NCBI RefSeq assembly: GCF_900186865.1
Contig: NZ_LT906480.1
Location: forward strand, 452,001 to 516,000
Source of the DNA: Stenotrophomonas maltophilia
GTDB lineage: Bacteria > Pseudomonadota > Gammaproteobacteria > Xanthomonadales > Xanthomonadaceae
Reading direction: 5' to 3'
Length of the DNA stretch: 64,000 nucleotides
Within the stretch, counting starts at the first letter, position 1, and each line of letters starts with the position of its first letter. This document shows positions 1-7,800 of this stretch, one piece after another. The notes under the pieces were generated by a model. It did no database searches and was not told the DNA's origin. It saw nothing but the letters and a program-made list of their open reading frames with translations. Both the position numbers and the translations under genes were made by a program.

Positions 1-148
1 AGCTGAAGGCACCCCAGGTCAGCCAGTCGTTGATCGGGTACTGCACCAGTACGTTGGACAGCAGCACCACCGCGCCCATCGCCAGTACCGCCAGCACCAG
101 GGCGCGGGCGGTCAGCGGGGCAAAAAGAGGGGCAGGACGCACGGACAT
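1..148 (-). CDS. yhhQ: Queuosine precursor transporter, N-terminal part (partial)
   Basis: Only the first 49 residues lie in the window; the gene runs off the left edge on the minus strand. The visible protein has a short cytoplasmic start, a hydrophobic helix (about residues 15-32) and the sequence SNVLVQYPINDWLTWGAFS, which is characteristic of the VUT/YhhQ family of inner-membrane transporters that import queuosine precursors for tRNA modification. The start is the ATG at 148-146. No preQ1-type leader was recognised upstream. The family call rests on this one conserved stretch. Confidence 0.8.
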   Translation of the reverse strand, partial: MSVRPAPLFAPLTARALVLAVLAMGAVVLLSNVLVQYPINDWLTWGAFS

Positions 149-224
149 GGCGAGCCAGGGGGACAAAGGGCGATCGCCCATTATCCGCCCGGCCCGCGGC
201 AAAGCCAAAACCGGTCGTTCAGCT

Positions 225-737
225 TTACAGCGCTTCGCTCATCACATCGCCAGCGGCGTAGGCGGTGGGCACGTAAGCCAGTGCCTGGCCCTGCGCGCTT
301 TTCACGGTCCAGCCGGCACCGGCTTCGGTGGGGTCGAAGTGCACCTGCTGGCCGACCACGAAGCCTGCAGCCTGGTCTTGATGCACGCGCGCCGGCCAGC
401 GCAGGGTGGCGGTCTGATCGGCTTTGTCCGGCACCTGCAGCTGTACCTGGCGCTCGCCCTCCGGCGTGGTCTCCACCTTCTTCACCTCCATCGGCGGCAG
501 CGGCACTGCCTTGGTGCGCGTGGCCCGGCCGTTGCGTTCGCTGGCCTTGAACGGCGCCTTGGACAGTTCGGACAAGCCCATCGAGGCCGCCAGTGGCAAC
601 GACAGCACCACGAACGACGTCACGATCACGCTGGCCTCGCTGCTGTTCAACTGCGGCGCGGCGCCAGCATGGACAGTGGGCACCAGCAGCACCGAGAGCA
701 GCAGGGCGGACGCGGGAATGCGCAGGCAACGGAACAT
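225..737 (-). CDS. Secreted hypothetical protein, paralogue of the upstream gene
   Basis: 170 residues with a clear signal peptide (cleavage expected after VHA, residue about 24) and a second hydrophobic stretch near residues 35-52. The start is the ATG preceded by AGGAGGT. The C-terminal half matches the protein encoded at 770-1264: both have a tryptophan-proline step, then VGQ.V.F.PT, a GW.VK segment, and GQ/GR with L.Y.P. The two genes are therefore duplicates. It is the last gene of a minus-strand operon starting with the DUF2145 gene; the gap to the upstream gene is 32 bases. No known family was recognised. An exported or periplasmic location is inferred. Confidence 0.75.
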   Translation of the reverse strand: MFRCLRIPASALLLSVLLVPTVHAGAAPQLNSSEASVIVTSFVVLSLPLAASMGLSELSKAPFKASERNGRATRTKAVPLPPMEVKKVETTPEGERQVQLQVPDKADQTATLRWPARVHQDQAAGFVVGQQVHFDPTEAGAGWTVKSAQGQALAYVPTAYAAGDVMSEAL

Positions 738-769
738 GGAGACCTCCTGGTCAACGTGGGGGCGGCGGC

Positions 770-1264
770 TCAGCGCCGGGTATCGAAGATGTCGCGCGGG
801 CCGGTGGCCTCGGGCAGGTATTCCAGCGGGCGGCCCTGGTTGTCCTTCACCTGCCAGCCCTGGTCGGTGCCGGTCGGCTCGAAGTTCACGGTCTGGCCCA
901 CGGTGAACTGCACGGCGGGATCGCCGGGGCGCTTCGGCCACTGCATCGACGCGGTGTTCTGCGGGTTGTTGGCATCACGCAGCAGTACTTCGCGGCGGCC
1001 GTCGACGGTGGTGGCGATGGCGCTCACCTGCATCTGCGGCAGCTTCACCGATGCGCCGTGGCCGGGCGGCAGCCCGGCATCCCGGGCTTCCTTGGCAGCG
1101 GCGGCGCGCGCGGAAGCAACCAGGGGCGCGGACATTTCCAGGCTCGGCCCCTGCGGACCCGGGTCCTGCAGGATGATGATGCGGCGTTCGGCATGGGCGG
1201 TGTTCGCGCCGAGCAGGCCGGCAATGATCACCATCGACATCAGGGAAACAGGCAGCGGACGCAT
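770..1264 (-). CDS. Secreted hypothetical protein, paralogue of the downstream gene
   Basis: 164 residues with a signal peptide (cleavage expected after AHA, residue about 25). The start is an ATG with GAGGAG about seven bases upstream. It lies 19 bases after the DUF2145 gene and 32 bases before its paralogue, so the three are probably cotranscribed. The C-terminal block (VGQTVNFEPT, then GWQVKDNQGR and LEYLPE) is shared with the next gene. Function is unknown; linkage to DUF2145 suggests a common periplasmic role. Confidence 0.75.
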   Translation of the reverse strand: MRPLPVSLMSMVIIAGLLGANTAHAERRIIILQDPGPQGPSLEMSAPLVASARAAAAKEARDAGLPPGHGASVKLPQMQVSAIATTVDGRREVLLRDANNPQNTASMQWPKRPGDPAVQFTVGQTVNFEPTGTDQGWQVKDNQGRPLEYLPEATGPRDIFDTRR

Positions 1265-1283
1265 GTCGTTCTCCTCGCGGGAT

Positions 1284-2135
1284 TCAGGGCGTGGCGGCAG
1301 CAGCACCGGCCACCGGCACATGGGGGATCACCAGTTCCTGTTGCAGCTGGCTGCGCTGGTGCAGGAAGTCGAATACCGATTCCACCGTCACCACCGAATA
1401 GTTGCCGGAAATGCGTTCGCCGGCGGGGTGGTCGGTGGTGGTGGCGTTTGCAATGAACAGGCGCGCACCCACGCGCTTGCCCAGGCCGATATGCAGCACG
1501 CTGGGCTGGTACTTCTGCTGGCGCAACCACTGCTGCGCCTGTTCGCGCTTGACGATGGCCGGCGCACCGTCGGCCTGTGCCATCGCTGCCGCCAGCACCT
1601 CCAGTACCCACTGGTTGGAGTTCTGGTAGTCGGTGGCGAACGGGTAGGCGACCACGTTGTACCTGGTCTCGTGCAGCGCCTTGGGCTGGATCGACGGCGA
1701 CACGAGCATCGCCTTCAATGCAGCACGCAGCGGCGCCGACGGCACGCCGATGCGCAGGTCGGTATGCCCGCCGCTCTCGCCGACGAAGTTGCCCAGGCCT
1801 TCGTGGTACAGCTGCGAGCTGTCGGTCTTGCAGCGGTTGAGCAGGTGCATCGCGCGCCAGCGGCCGTCGTCCTCGCGCAGCAGGAAGGCCAGGTGGCTGT
1901 GGCGCAGGCCGTAGCGGCTCAGGTCCTGGCCACCGCGCGCGGCCACCACCACGTCCACATCGGGCAGCGCGTCCAGGCGTTCGGCGGTGGTCCAGGCCAC
2001 GTCCAGCATCGCCGCCTGCGCGGCCACGCTCGGGTAGCGCTCGCGGCATTCGGTGCTGTTGGCCCAGGCCGGTGCAGTCGCCAGCAGGCTGGCGATCAGC
2101 AGCGCGGCGCGGGGCAGGCGGGAAAAACGATCCAT
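1284..2135 (-). CDS. DUF2145 family secreted protein
   Basis: 283 residues with an N-terminal signal peptide (cleavage near residue 25, after AWA). The body resembles the DUF2145 family of proteobacterial exported proteins of unknown function. Recognisable segments are RYGLRHSHLAFL, then HLLNRC, YHEGLGNFVGE and the C-terminal part with SVVTVESVFDFL. The histidine, cysteine and tyrosine content of the central part would suit a permuted papain-like fold, but that is speculative. It is the first gene of a three-gene minus-strand operon with two small secreted paralogues. Confidence 0.75.
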   Translation of the reverse strand: MDRFSRLPRAALLIASLLATAPAWANSTECRERYPSVAAQAAMLDVAWTTAERLDALPDVDVVVAARGGQDLSRYGLRHSHLAFLLREDDGRWRAMHLLNRCKTDSSQLYHEGLGNFVGESGGHTDLRIGVPSAPLRAALKAMLVSPSIQPKALHETRYNVVAYPFATDYQNSNQWVLEVLAAAMAQADGAPAIVKREQAQQWLRQQKYQPSVLHIGLGKRVGARLFIANATTTDHPAGERISGNYSVVTVESVFDFLHQRSQLQQELVIPHVPVAGAAAATP

Positions 2136-2183
2136 GTCGATACCTTCAACGGCGGGCAGGCCCGCGCGCCGATCATACGCCGG

Positions 2184-2414
2184 TCAGCGCAGCGGGCGAT
2201 CCAGGCCCTTGCGCTGGAGTTCCTTGTCGCAGGCGTCGCTGATCGGGGCCACCGGCAGCGGCGGGCGCTGGCCAGTCTTCGGATCGCGCAGCGCCGGCTG
2301 TTCGCGGTACGCGTCCAGCTGCTGCTGGCATTGATACGAGATCGGATCCAGCTCGGTGGGCGTGGTGGAGCAGGCGGCGAGCAGGGCCAGGGGCAGCAGG
2401 AGCAGGGTGCGCAT
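2184..2414 (-). CDS. Small lipoprotein
   Basis: 76 residues. A short hydrophobic signal ends in the lipobox LAAC with the lipidated cysteine near residue 15. The mature part is short and hydrophilic, with two further cysteines that could form a disulfide. No family was recognised. It stands alone between the DUF2145 operon and the palindrome array. Confidence 0.65.
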   Translation of the reverse strand: MRTLLLLPLALLAACSTTPTELDPISYQCQQQLDAYREQPALRDPKTGQRPPLPVAPISDACDKELQRKGLDRPLR

Positions 2415-2712
2415 GAAGACGTTCAGCGTGATGGGTGTTCGGGGGTGAGATATTCCAAGGGGGCCGGGCGGGATAATTGATGCCGGACTACCCGGGATGT
2501 GGCGGGACTACCCAGTGCAGATCCGACGACGTTGCGCCAGCGGCAATCCATGCCAAGCGGCGGCGATTGTTGCGACATCGCAACATTTGAGCCAGCTTCA
2601 CCCTCGATCCAAATGCCGCGCCGGCGCGGCATTTGCCTGAGTGAAATGCGTCGACGTCGACGCATTTCGGACACAATGTCCGTTTTGGCGTAGCAGCGTC
2701 ACTGCACCGCTG

Positions 2713-2778
2713 GCCCAGCCCGGGCTATACCACACCGCCTGCTAAGCACCCAAAAGCGACATCGTGTCGCTTTTCGAG
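2713..2778. repeat. Duplicated 66-base unit, copy 1 (with palindrome)
   Basis: A non-palindromic segment starting GCCCAGCCCGGGCTAT is followed by the palindrome with arms AAAAGCGACA / TGTCGCTTTT (spacer TCG) and then CGA. The same unit recurs at 2969-3034. Confidence 0.85.
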
Positions 2779-2811
2779 CCTCGTCATCAGATGACACCAG
2801 TCCTTGATCGT

Positions 2812-2923
2812 GGCGACCGTCGCCGGATTGCCGCTGTCGTCGGCGTAGGGCGCCCCGACGTAAGCCTTTGATTCAACAGTGCTCGCGTACTGTTCGGCGA
2901 TGATTTTGTCGGCGACCGTCGCC
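2812..2923. repeat. Two copies of a 13-base interrupted dyad
   Basis: GGCGACCGTCGCC occurs at 2812-2824 and again at 2911-2923, between the two duplicated units of the palindrome region. Confidence 0.6.
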
Positions 2924-2968
2924 GCGACGAGCGCCGACTGGATGCACCCGACGCGCATGGCGACACTT

Positions 2969-3034
2969 GCCCAGCCCGGGCTATGCCACACCGCCTGCCA
3001 AACTGCCAAAAGCGACTCAGAGTCGCTTTTCGAA
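2969..3034. repeat. Duplicated 66-base unit, copy 2 (with palindrome)
   Basis: Nearly identical to 2713-2778 in its left part. The palindrome has arms AAAAGCGACT / AGTCGCTTTT (spacer CAG): the innermost pair has flipped from A-T to T-A and the spacer has changed, so symmetry is kept while sequence drifts. Confidence 0.85.
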
Positions 3035-3388
3035 CGCCGCCATACGTTGCGCGGGGCCGTCCACCAGGGCAAAACGGCCGACGTCGGCCGTTTTCGTAAG
3101 GCCCATTGAATCGCGTGAAATGTCGCGACGTCGCGACATTTGGACAATACAGAAATCATGCGAATTCGCATGATTTGGCCGATACAGTGCCGATCACCAA
3201 AAGTGCCACTGTGGCACTTTTGCCAGTCATTGCCGCCTGTCTCACGCCCCAAATCGTGCGGCGCCGCACGATTTGCCTGCCATCCCCATAGAGGAAAAAC
3301 GCTCGGCGCCGAGCGTTTTGAGCGAAATCTCATTTCTAGAAACTGGTTTCAGGGAATTGCCTCGACGCCACCGGAATACTTTCGTCAC

Positions 3389-3404
3389 CCGGACAGCTGT
3401 CCGG
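3389..3404. promoter_or_regulatory. Perfect 16-base palindrome just upstream of the Mor-like gene
   Basis: CCGGACAG followed by its reverse complement ends four bases before the ATG at 3409. The inner GACAGCTGTC recurs at 4074-4083, upstream of the tail-chaperone gene. An operator for one of the Mor-like proteins is possible but inferred only from position and symmetry. Confidence 0.4.
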
Positions 3405-3408
3405 TTTC

Positions 3409-3978
3409 ATGAATGTCATCTGGAGCAAGAGCGTGTCGGCCAACAGAACCTTTTTCGATGAGGTTACGGACGTGATCCGTCTTGTCCTCAGTAGCGCGGA
3501 TGTTCCGCATGCCGACGCCCTCGCGGTATCCAGCCAAGTGTGTGGTCGGATCAAGTCCCAATTTGGAGGCAGCACGATCTACCTGCCGACGAACCGGTCC
3601 AAGGCAGGAGGGCATGCCAGCAAGCTGGGGATGGAACTCCTCGACCTGGTTGAGGACGAACTCTCTCATCAACTGCGCCAGGCGGCCCTGCTGGATGACC
3701 TGGAGCTCGCCGCTGCGACCGAAGACGTTCGCCAGGAGCTGCTGGCTCGATGCTGCTCTCTTTGCATCTACGTACCCAGCGGGCAACGGGATGCCGCATT
3801 GGCAAGGGCACTACAGGCTCACTCCCACCTTCAGAACAACAAGAGCAGGAGCGAAATCGCGACGATGCTGAATGTATCGACCCAAGCCGTCTGCAAGATG
3901 ATCAGGCGTGCAGAGAAACACCTCCAAGCGACGAACAAGCTAAAGGACGGTGAGCACCACAAGGAGTGCCAGGTATGA
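3409..3978 (+). CDS. Mor-like transcription activator, two Mor-type halves
   Basis: 189 residues. The Mu Mor/C family is marked by a GG..IYIP strand followed by a helix-turn-helix. Here GGSTIYLP is at residues 53-60, and a second related strand, LCIYVPSGQRD, at 118-128 leads into a helix-turn-helix (about 146-168, SRSEIATMLNVSTQAVCKMI). The protein thus looks like one degenerate plus one complete Mor-type unit. Mor activates the middle promoter of phage Mu; here it heads a cluster of phage tail genes, so a role as their activator is plausible. The start ATG is four bases after a 16-base palindrome, and no good Shine-Dalgarno is visible. A tiny reading frame overlaps its stop by ATGA. Confidence 0.65.
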   Translation: MNVIWSKSVSANRTFFDEVTDVIRLVLSSADVPHADALAVSSQVCGRIKSQFGGSTIYLPTNRSKAGGHASKLGMELLDLVEDELSHQLRQAALLDDLELAAATEDVRQELLARCCSLCIYVPSGQRDAALARALQAHSHLQNNKSRSEIATMLNVSTQAVCKMIRRAEKHLQATNKLKDGEHHKECQV

Positions 3979-4073
3979 CGCTTCGTTCATTCCAGATGCT
4001 TGCCATCGAGAGCGGCAAGCGGACCCTCTACTCGCTTTCCGTACCGTGCGCACCCGGACCCGGGTCCTCATGA
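3975..4073 (+). CDS. Possible 32-residue peptide translationally coupled to the Mor-like gene
   Basis: The ATG overlaps the stop of the preceding gene as ATGA and is preceded by AAGGAG at a usable distance. It encodes 32 residues beginning MTLRSFQMLAIESGKR. No family is recognised; the coupling is the only support, so this may be chance. The end contains the palindrome GGACCCGGGTCC. Confidence 0.3.
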   Translation: MTLRSFQMLAIESGKRTLYSLSVPCAPGPGSS

Positions 4074-4083
4074 GACAGCTGTC
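4074..4083. promoter_or_regulatory. Palindrome GACAGCTGTC, second copy
   Basis: Lies 40 bases upstream of the tail-chaperone ATG. It matches the centre of the palindrome in front of the Mor-like gene (3389-3404). A shared operator is an inference. Confidence 0.35.
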
Positions 4084-4123
4084 CGCTTCTGTTTCAATTC
4101 GCTCACAGACCCTGAGGTGAAAA

Positions 4124-4588
4124 ATGGCTAAGAAGATTGGAAACGTGGATGCCGAGCTGGGCACCAGCGAGGCGACGCAGATGACTGAAACCGGCAGTGA
4201 AGGCGGCCAGGCTGAACTGGAGATATTGATGGGCGAAGGCCAGGTTCGGGTGGCCGGCCAACAGCTCTCTGTACGTGAGTACACCTTCGCCGAGGGGCTT
4301 TTCATCCAGGCTACCGCTCGATCCTTCCTGGAAGATCTGTACGGCGTGTTCAAGCCAGGCAGCACCGTTCCCAGCTTCGAGCAAGTGAGTGCGATCTGCG
4401 CTCGCAATGCCGATGTGATTCTGGACCTGATGGCGAAGTCAGCCAATGTCGAACGCAGTTGGGTGGAGTCTCTGGCTGAGGCCGAGGGTGAACTGCTGAT
4501 GCTTGCCTGGTGGAGAGTGAACTCCGGTTTTTTTATCCGTCGGGTCCTCCGGCGCGCAATCGCAGAGGCGCCCCAAAGCAACCCGTGA
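4124..4588 (+). CDS. Phage tail assembly chaperone (G-like, short form)
   Basis: 154 residues, directly upstream of a second overlapping frame and the tape-measure gene, which is the standard place of lambda G/GT-type tail chaperones. The product begins with a polar, acidic segment followed by a helical domain (about residues 55-130). The start ATG follows a TGAGG Shine-Dalgarno. Near the end, in frame, is a run of seven T (4528-4534) read as two phenylalanine codons (NSGFFIRR); slipping back one base here moves the ribosome into the frame that ends at 4806. The sequence also resembles uncharacterised phage proteins of the DUF6631 type, but I am less sure of that name. Confidence 0.7.
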   Translation: MAKKIGNVDAELGTSEATQMTETGSEGGQAELEILMGEGQVRVAGQQLSVREYTFAEGLFIQATARSFLEDLYGVFKPGSTVPSFEQVSAICARNADVILDLMAKSANVERSWVESLAEAEGELLMLAWWRVNSGFFIRRVLRRAIAEAPQSNP

Positions 4589-4806
4589 GCTGGGCCAAGG
4601 TCTTCAGCGCCTTGACCCAGGCGGGCTATGGGCCTTGCCAGCAACTGAAATCAATGACGGGACGTCAGTTGCAGCTTCTCTACCGCGAATCGCAGCTACA
4701 GCGCCGTCGCTTTCGCGCTGAACGCATCAACGACATGAATGCCGCCGTGAACGGCGCACCCAAGGAAACCGCAGCGCTGCTCAGGCATCTGCTGTCAGAG
4801 GAATAG
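4534..4806 (+). CDS. Tail assembly chaperone extension (T part of GT), made by -1 frameshift
   Basis: This frame lies -1 relative to the preceding gene and is open through the slippery run T TTT TTT at 4528-4534. A -1 slip there would give a fusion of 137 residues of the first frame plus 90 residues starting YPSGPPARNRRGAPK and ending HLLSEE. A stem with arms CGTCGG (4538-4543) and CCGGCG (4549-4554) starts three bases after the slippery run and could stimulate the slip. An alternative GTG start at 4585 overlaps the upstream stop as GTGA but has no Shine-Dalgarno. The stop is two bases before the tape-measure ATG. The fusion would recruit the tape measure to tail subunits, by analogy with lambda gpGT. 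Confidence 0.6.
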   Translation, partial: YPSGPPARNRRGAPKQPVSWAKVFSALTQAGYGPCQQLKSMTGRQLQLLYRESQLQRRRFRAERINDMNAAVNGAPKETAALLRHLLSEE

Positions 4807-4808
4807 TC

Positions 4809-7800
4809 ATGGCAAGCAAGCGCAGCATGGAACTGGCGATGCGTATCGCCGTGGATATCGAGCAGGCGCAAAAGGCGCTGCCGGTATTGCAGCGTGGCTT
4901 GAGCTCGATTAAGGATGCTGGCAGTGCTGCTGGTGTTGGCTTTGACGCGTTGGCGCAGAAGTCCACCAAGGTTGCACAGGCCTTGGACAAAGCCAGCAGG
5001 AGCAGCTCTGAGTCCGCAGGCCGCATGGAAGAGGCGGGGGCAAGTGCTGCCAAGGGTGCCGCTGGCATGGAGGCAGCGGGCGGCTCGGCCAAAGCCATGT
5101 CAGCAGATGTTGCAGCTGCGGCAGATCGCGTGCGTGCATCTGGCACCGCCGTTCAAAAGACGGTTGCTGACGAAATTCGCATGATTGGAGAGCTTGATGC
5201 CCGGTTGCAGCGCGGTGCAGCAAGCATGGCCGACCTGGCTGAAACGGAGACCCTGCTCGATAGGGCGATGTCCAGAGGGTTGCTCAGCACCGAGGACTAC
5301 AACAACGCAATCAAGACTCTGGATAAGCAGGGTGGCGCGCTCGCGCGCACTGAGCGACAGCGCGAGCAGGCCGTGGATGGGGCTGTAGGGCGCTACGACA
5401 AAGCCTCGGTCAAGCTCCAGAAGCTCGAGCAGGATGAGCGTGCACTCAAGGTTGCAGTAGACTCCGGCCGAATCAGTCGTGAGCAGTACAATCGCGCGTT
5501 GTCGGACCTGACCGCGCAACGCAATGCGGTCAAAAACGCTGATGCGCTCTCGCGCTCAATGGGTGCTGGGGCCGTATCTGCGGGCCAGTATCAGGCCGCC
5601 ATGCGGCAGTTGCCTGCGCAAATCACCGATATCACCACCAGCCTGGCAACAGGCATGCCGATCTGGATGGTGGCGGTGCAGCAGGGCGGCCAGATCAAGG
5701 ACTCTTTCGGCGGCATCGGCCCTGCTGCGAGGGCGGTGGCGGCGGCCATCAACCCGATGGTGCTGGCTGTCGGCGGTACCGCTGCGGTGCTGGGCTCTAT
5801 GGCGTATATGGCCCACCGTGGCTACACGGAATTGCTATCGCTGGAGTCGGCGATCATCGCCAACGGTGGCAGCTCGGGCAGGACTGCTGGCCAGCTGAAC
5901 CAGCTTGCCGGTGAGGTTGGCGGGCTGGTCAAGGACTACGACCTGGCGCGCGCGTCGGTGGAGCAGCTCACTCGAAGCGGTCAGCTCTCAGGAAAGACCC
6001 TGGACGATGCCAGTCGCGCAGCAGCTGCGATGGCAAAGCTGACGGGTGATTCCATCGATTCGACCACCGCCAAGATTTCCGAAATCGCCAAGTCACCTAC
6101 CGAAACGCTGCGCAAGCTCAGTGACCAATATGGCTTCCTGACCGTTGAAGTCTACGAGCATGTGCGTTCTCTCGAAGAGCAGGGGCGCGAGACCGACGCG
6201 GTTCGGGTGGCGGTGGAGTATATGGCCGACGTCTACACCGAGCGGCTCAAGCGCGTGCAGGATGCCACTCGCGGCCTCACTGGCTTTGTGAGCCAGCTTC
6301 GTCAGGAGTGGCAGGCCTTTACGGCAGACCTGAAGAACATTTCCAACCCAACGCTGGAAATCGATATTGCCAAGACTCAGCAGCAGCTTGCGGCGCTGCG
6401 CAGTGGCGCTTTCGTTGCACCTCGATATCTGAGCGATCAGAACCGGGCCAACGATATCGCCGAGCTGGAGCGCCGACTGGCGCTGTTGAAGGCGCAGAAG
6501 GAAGACCAGGACGAACTCGCGTCGGGCGAGGCTTTTGTGACAGGACTGCGCCGAAAGGGTGTTGCCGTAGCAGATGACCTGGCACGTGCGCTCGATAGTG
6601 GTGCCAGCAAGGCCGAGAAGCTGAGAAAGGCCACTGCGGAGGTCGCCGATCAGTTCCGTACGCTTCGTGCGATCAGCCCCGGCAGCGACCTGCTCAAGGG
6701 AGTGGTGTTTGGGGACGATGGCAGCGTCAGCGGCGGTGCCTATGACCGGCGCGTCAAGCAGCTACAAAGTCAGTTTCGGGAGACGACGCCCAAGGCTCGA
6801 AAATCCGACGCGCAGAAGGATGAGGCCGCTGCACAGCGAGAACTGGAGCGGCTAAAGCAGCAAATTCAGCTGGTTGGAACGCTGGATGAAATGCACAAGA
6901 AGGCTACCGAAAAGGCTCGTATCGAGGCCGCTATTGCCGAGGGTGAGTTCAAGAATGCCACTGCGCGCACAAAGCAAGAGCTGCTGGACAAGGCAGCGGA
7001 GAAAGACCTGGCTGACCAGCGCCTTGATGCTGAGCGGCAGCTGCTCGGGGTCAGGGATCGAATTGCCCAATTGCAGGGGCAAGGCCCGGATGCGGAACTG
7101 GCGAAGACCCGCCGAGAGCTGAACCTGCTCAAGCAGGAGCTGGAGCGGCTGGGCGAAACAGCCAAAGCGGCCGACGTCACCAAACTACTCAACTTGAGCG
7201 AGGCGAGCACACGCTTCAAGACGTTGCAGGAGACCTACAACCAGACGATGGGTGCGATCGCGCTCGAGCAGCAGCGCATCCAGGTCGAGCTTCAGGCGGG
7301 GCTCATTACCGAGGCGCAGGCTCAAGATCGCATTGTGGCGGTCTACCAAAGCAAGCTCAGCACCATCAGGGAGATTCTCCCGGAGATGCGTGCCATCGCG
7401 TTGACGCTCAAGGACCCGGCAGTCATTGCGGCGGTGGATCAGATTCAGCTGAAGCTCCAAGAGATGGGGCAAACAACCAGCCTTCTGCAACAGTCGATCC
7501 GCAACACCCTGGAAGGGTCATTCAAGAACCTGTTCATGTCCCTGGTTACGCAAACCGATTCACTGAGTGATTCGATTGCCAACTTCTTCTCCAGCTTGGC
7601 GCTGGGTATTGCCGAGTTCGCCGCAGCTCAGCTTGCTCAAGCCGCAGCCATGCGTCTTATGAGCCTGTTCCCCGGTTCGAGTGGCGGTGGAGATGGGGCG
7701 CAAGAGATGACCAAAGCAGCAACGGTTGCGGCAGCAGCCGGTGCAGCTATTGGCCTTGGTGCCGCGAAGCTGGAGACCTCTGCAACCACTCTGGGGTCCT

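Larger units (their letters stand above)
2566..3404. repeat. Array of sequence-diverse short palindromes
   Basis: This gene-free stretch holds many short dyads. Perfect or near-perfect ones are at 2611-2634, 2643-2668, 2752-2774, 3008-3030, 3071-3094, 3118-3141, 3153-3176, 3199-3221, 3251-3274 and 3296-3319. Weaker ones are at 2566-2587, 2668-2682 and 3389-3404. Each strong dyad is 23-26 bases, starts with AAAA or AAAT and ends with TTTT or ATTT, with an 8-9 base GC-rich half-stem and a loop-out of 0-3 bases. Example half-arms are AAATGCCGCGCC, AAAACGGCCGAC, AAATCATGCGAA and AAAACGCTCGGC. The half-arms are unrelated to one another, so these are not copies of one operator. Gaps between dyads in the right half are 11-29 bases. 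No convincing gene was found here. Confidence 0.85.

Noticed and set aside
30..2480. An 816-codon plus-strand frame
   Set aside because: It is the reverse-strand shadow of the DUF2145 operon; the minus-strand genes have signal peptides and Shine-Dalgarno sites.
2725..3333. A 202-codon minus-strand frame through the palindrome array
   Set aside because: It runs through several palindromes and duplicated units, lacks a ribosome site and has no family similarity; at most a short stretch near 2800-2930 looks protein-like.
2566..3404. CRISPR-like array
   Set aside because: The repeated units are palindromes with different sequences, there is no constant repeat or spacer length, and no cas gene.
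4585..4806. Independent gene starting at GTG 4585
   Set aside because: No Shine-Dalgarno; the upstream slippery run and open -1 frame explain the region better.
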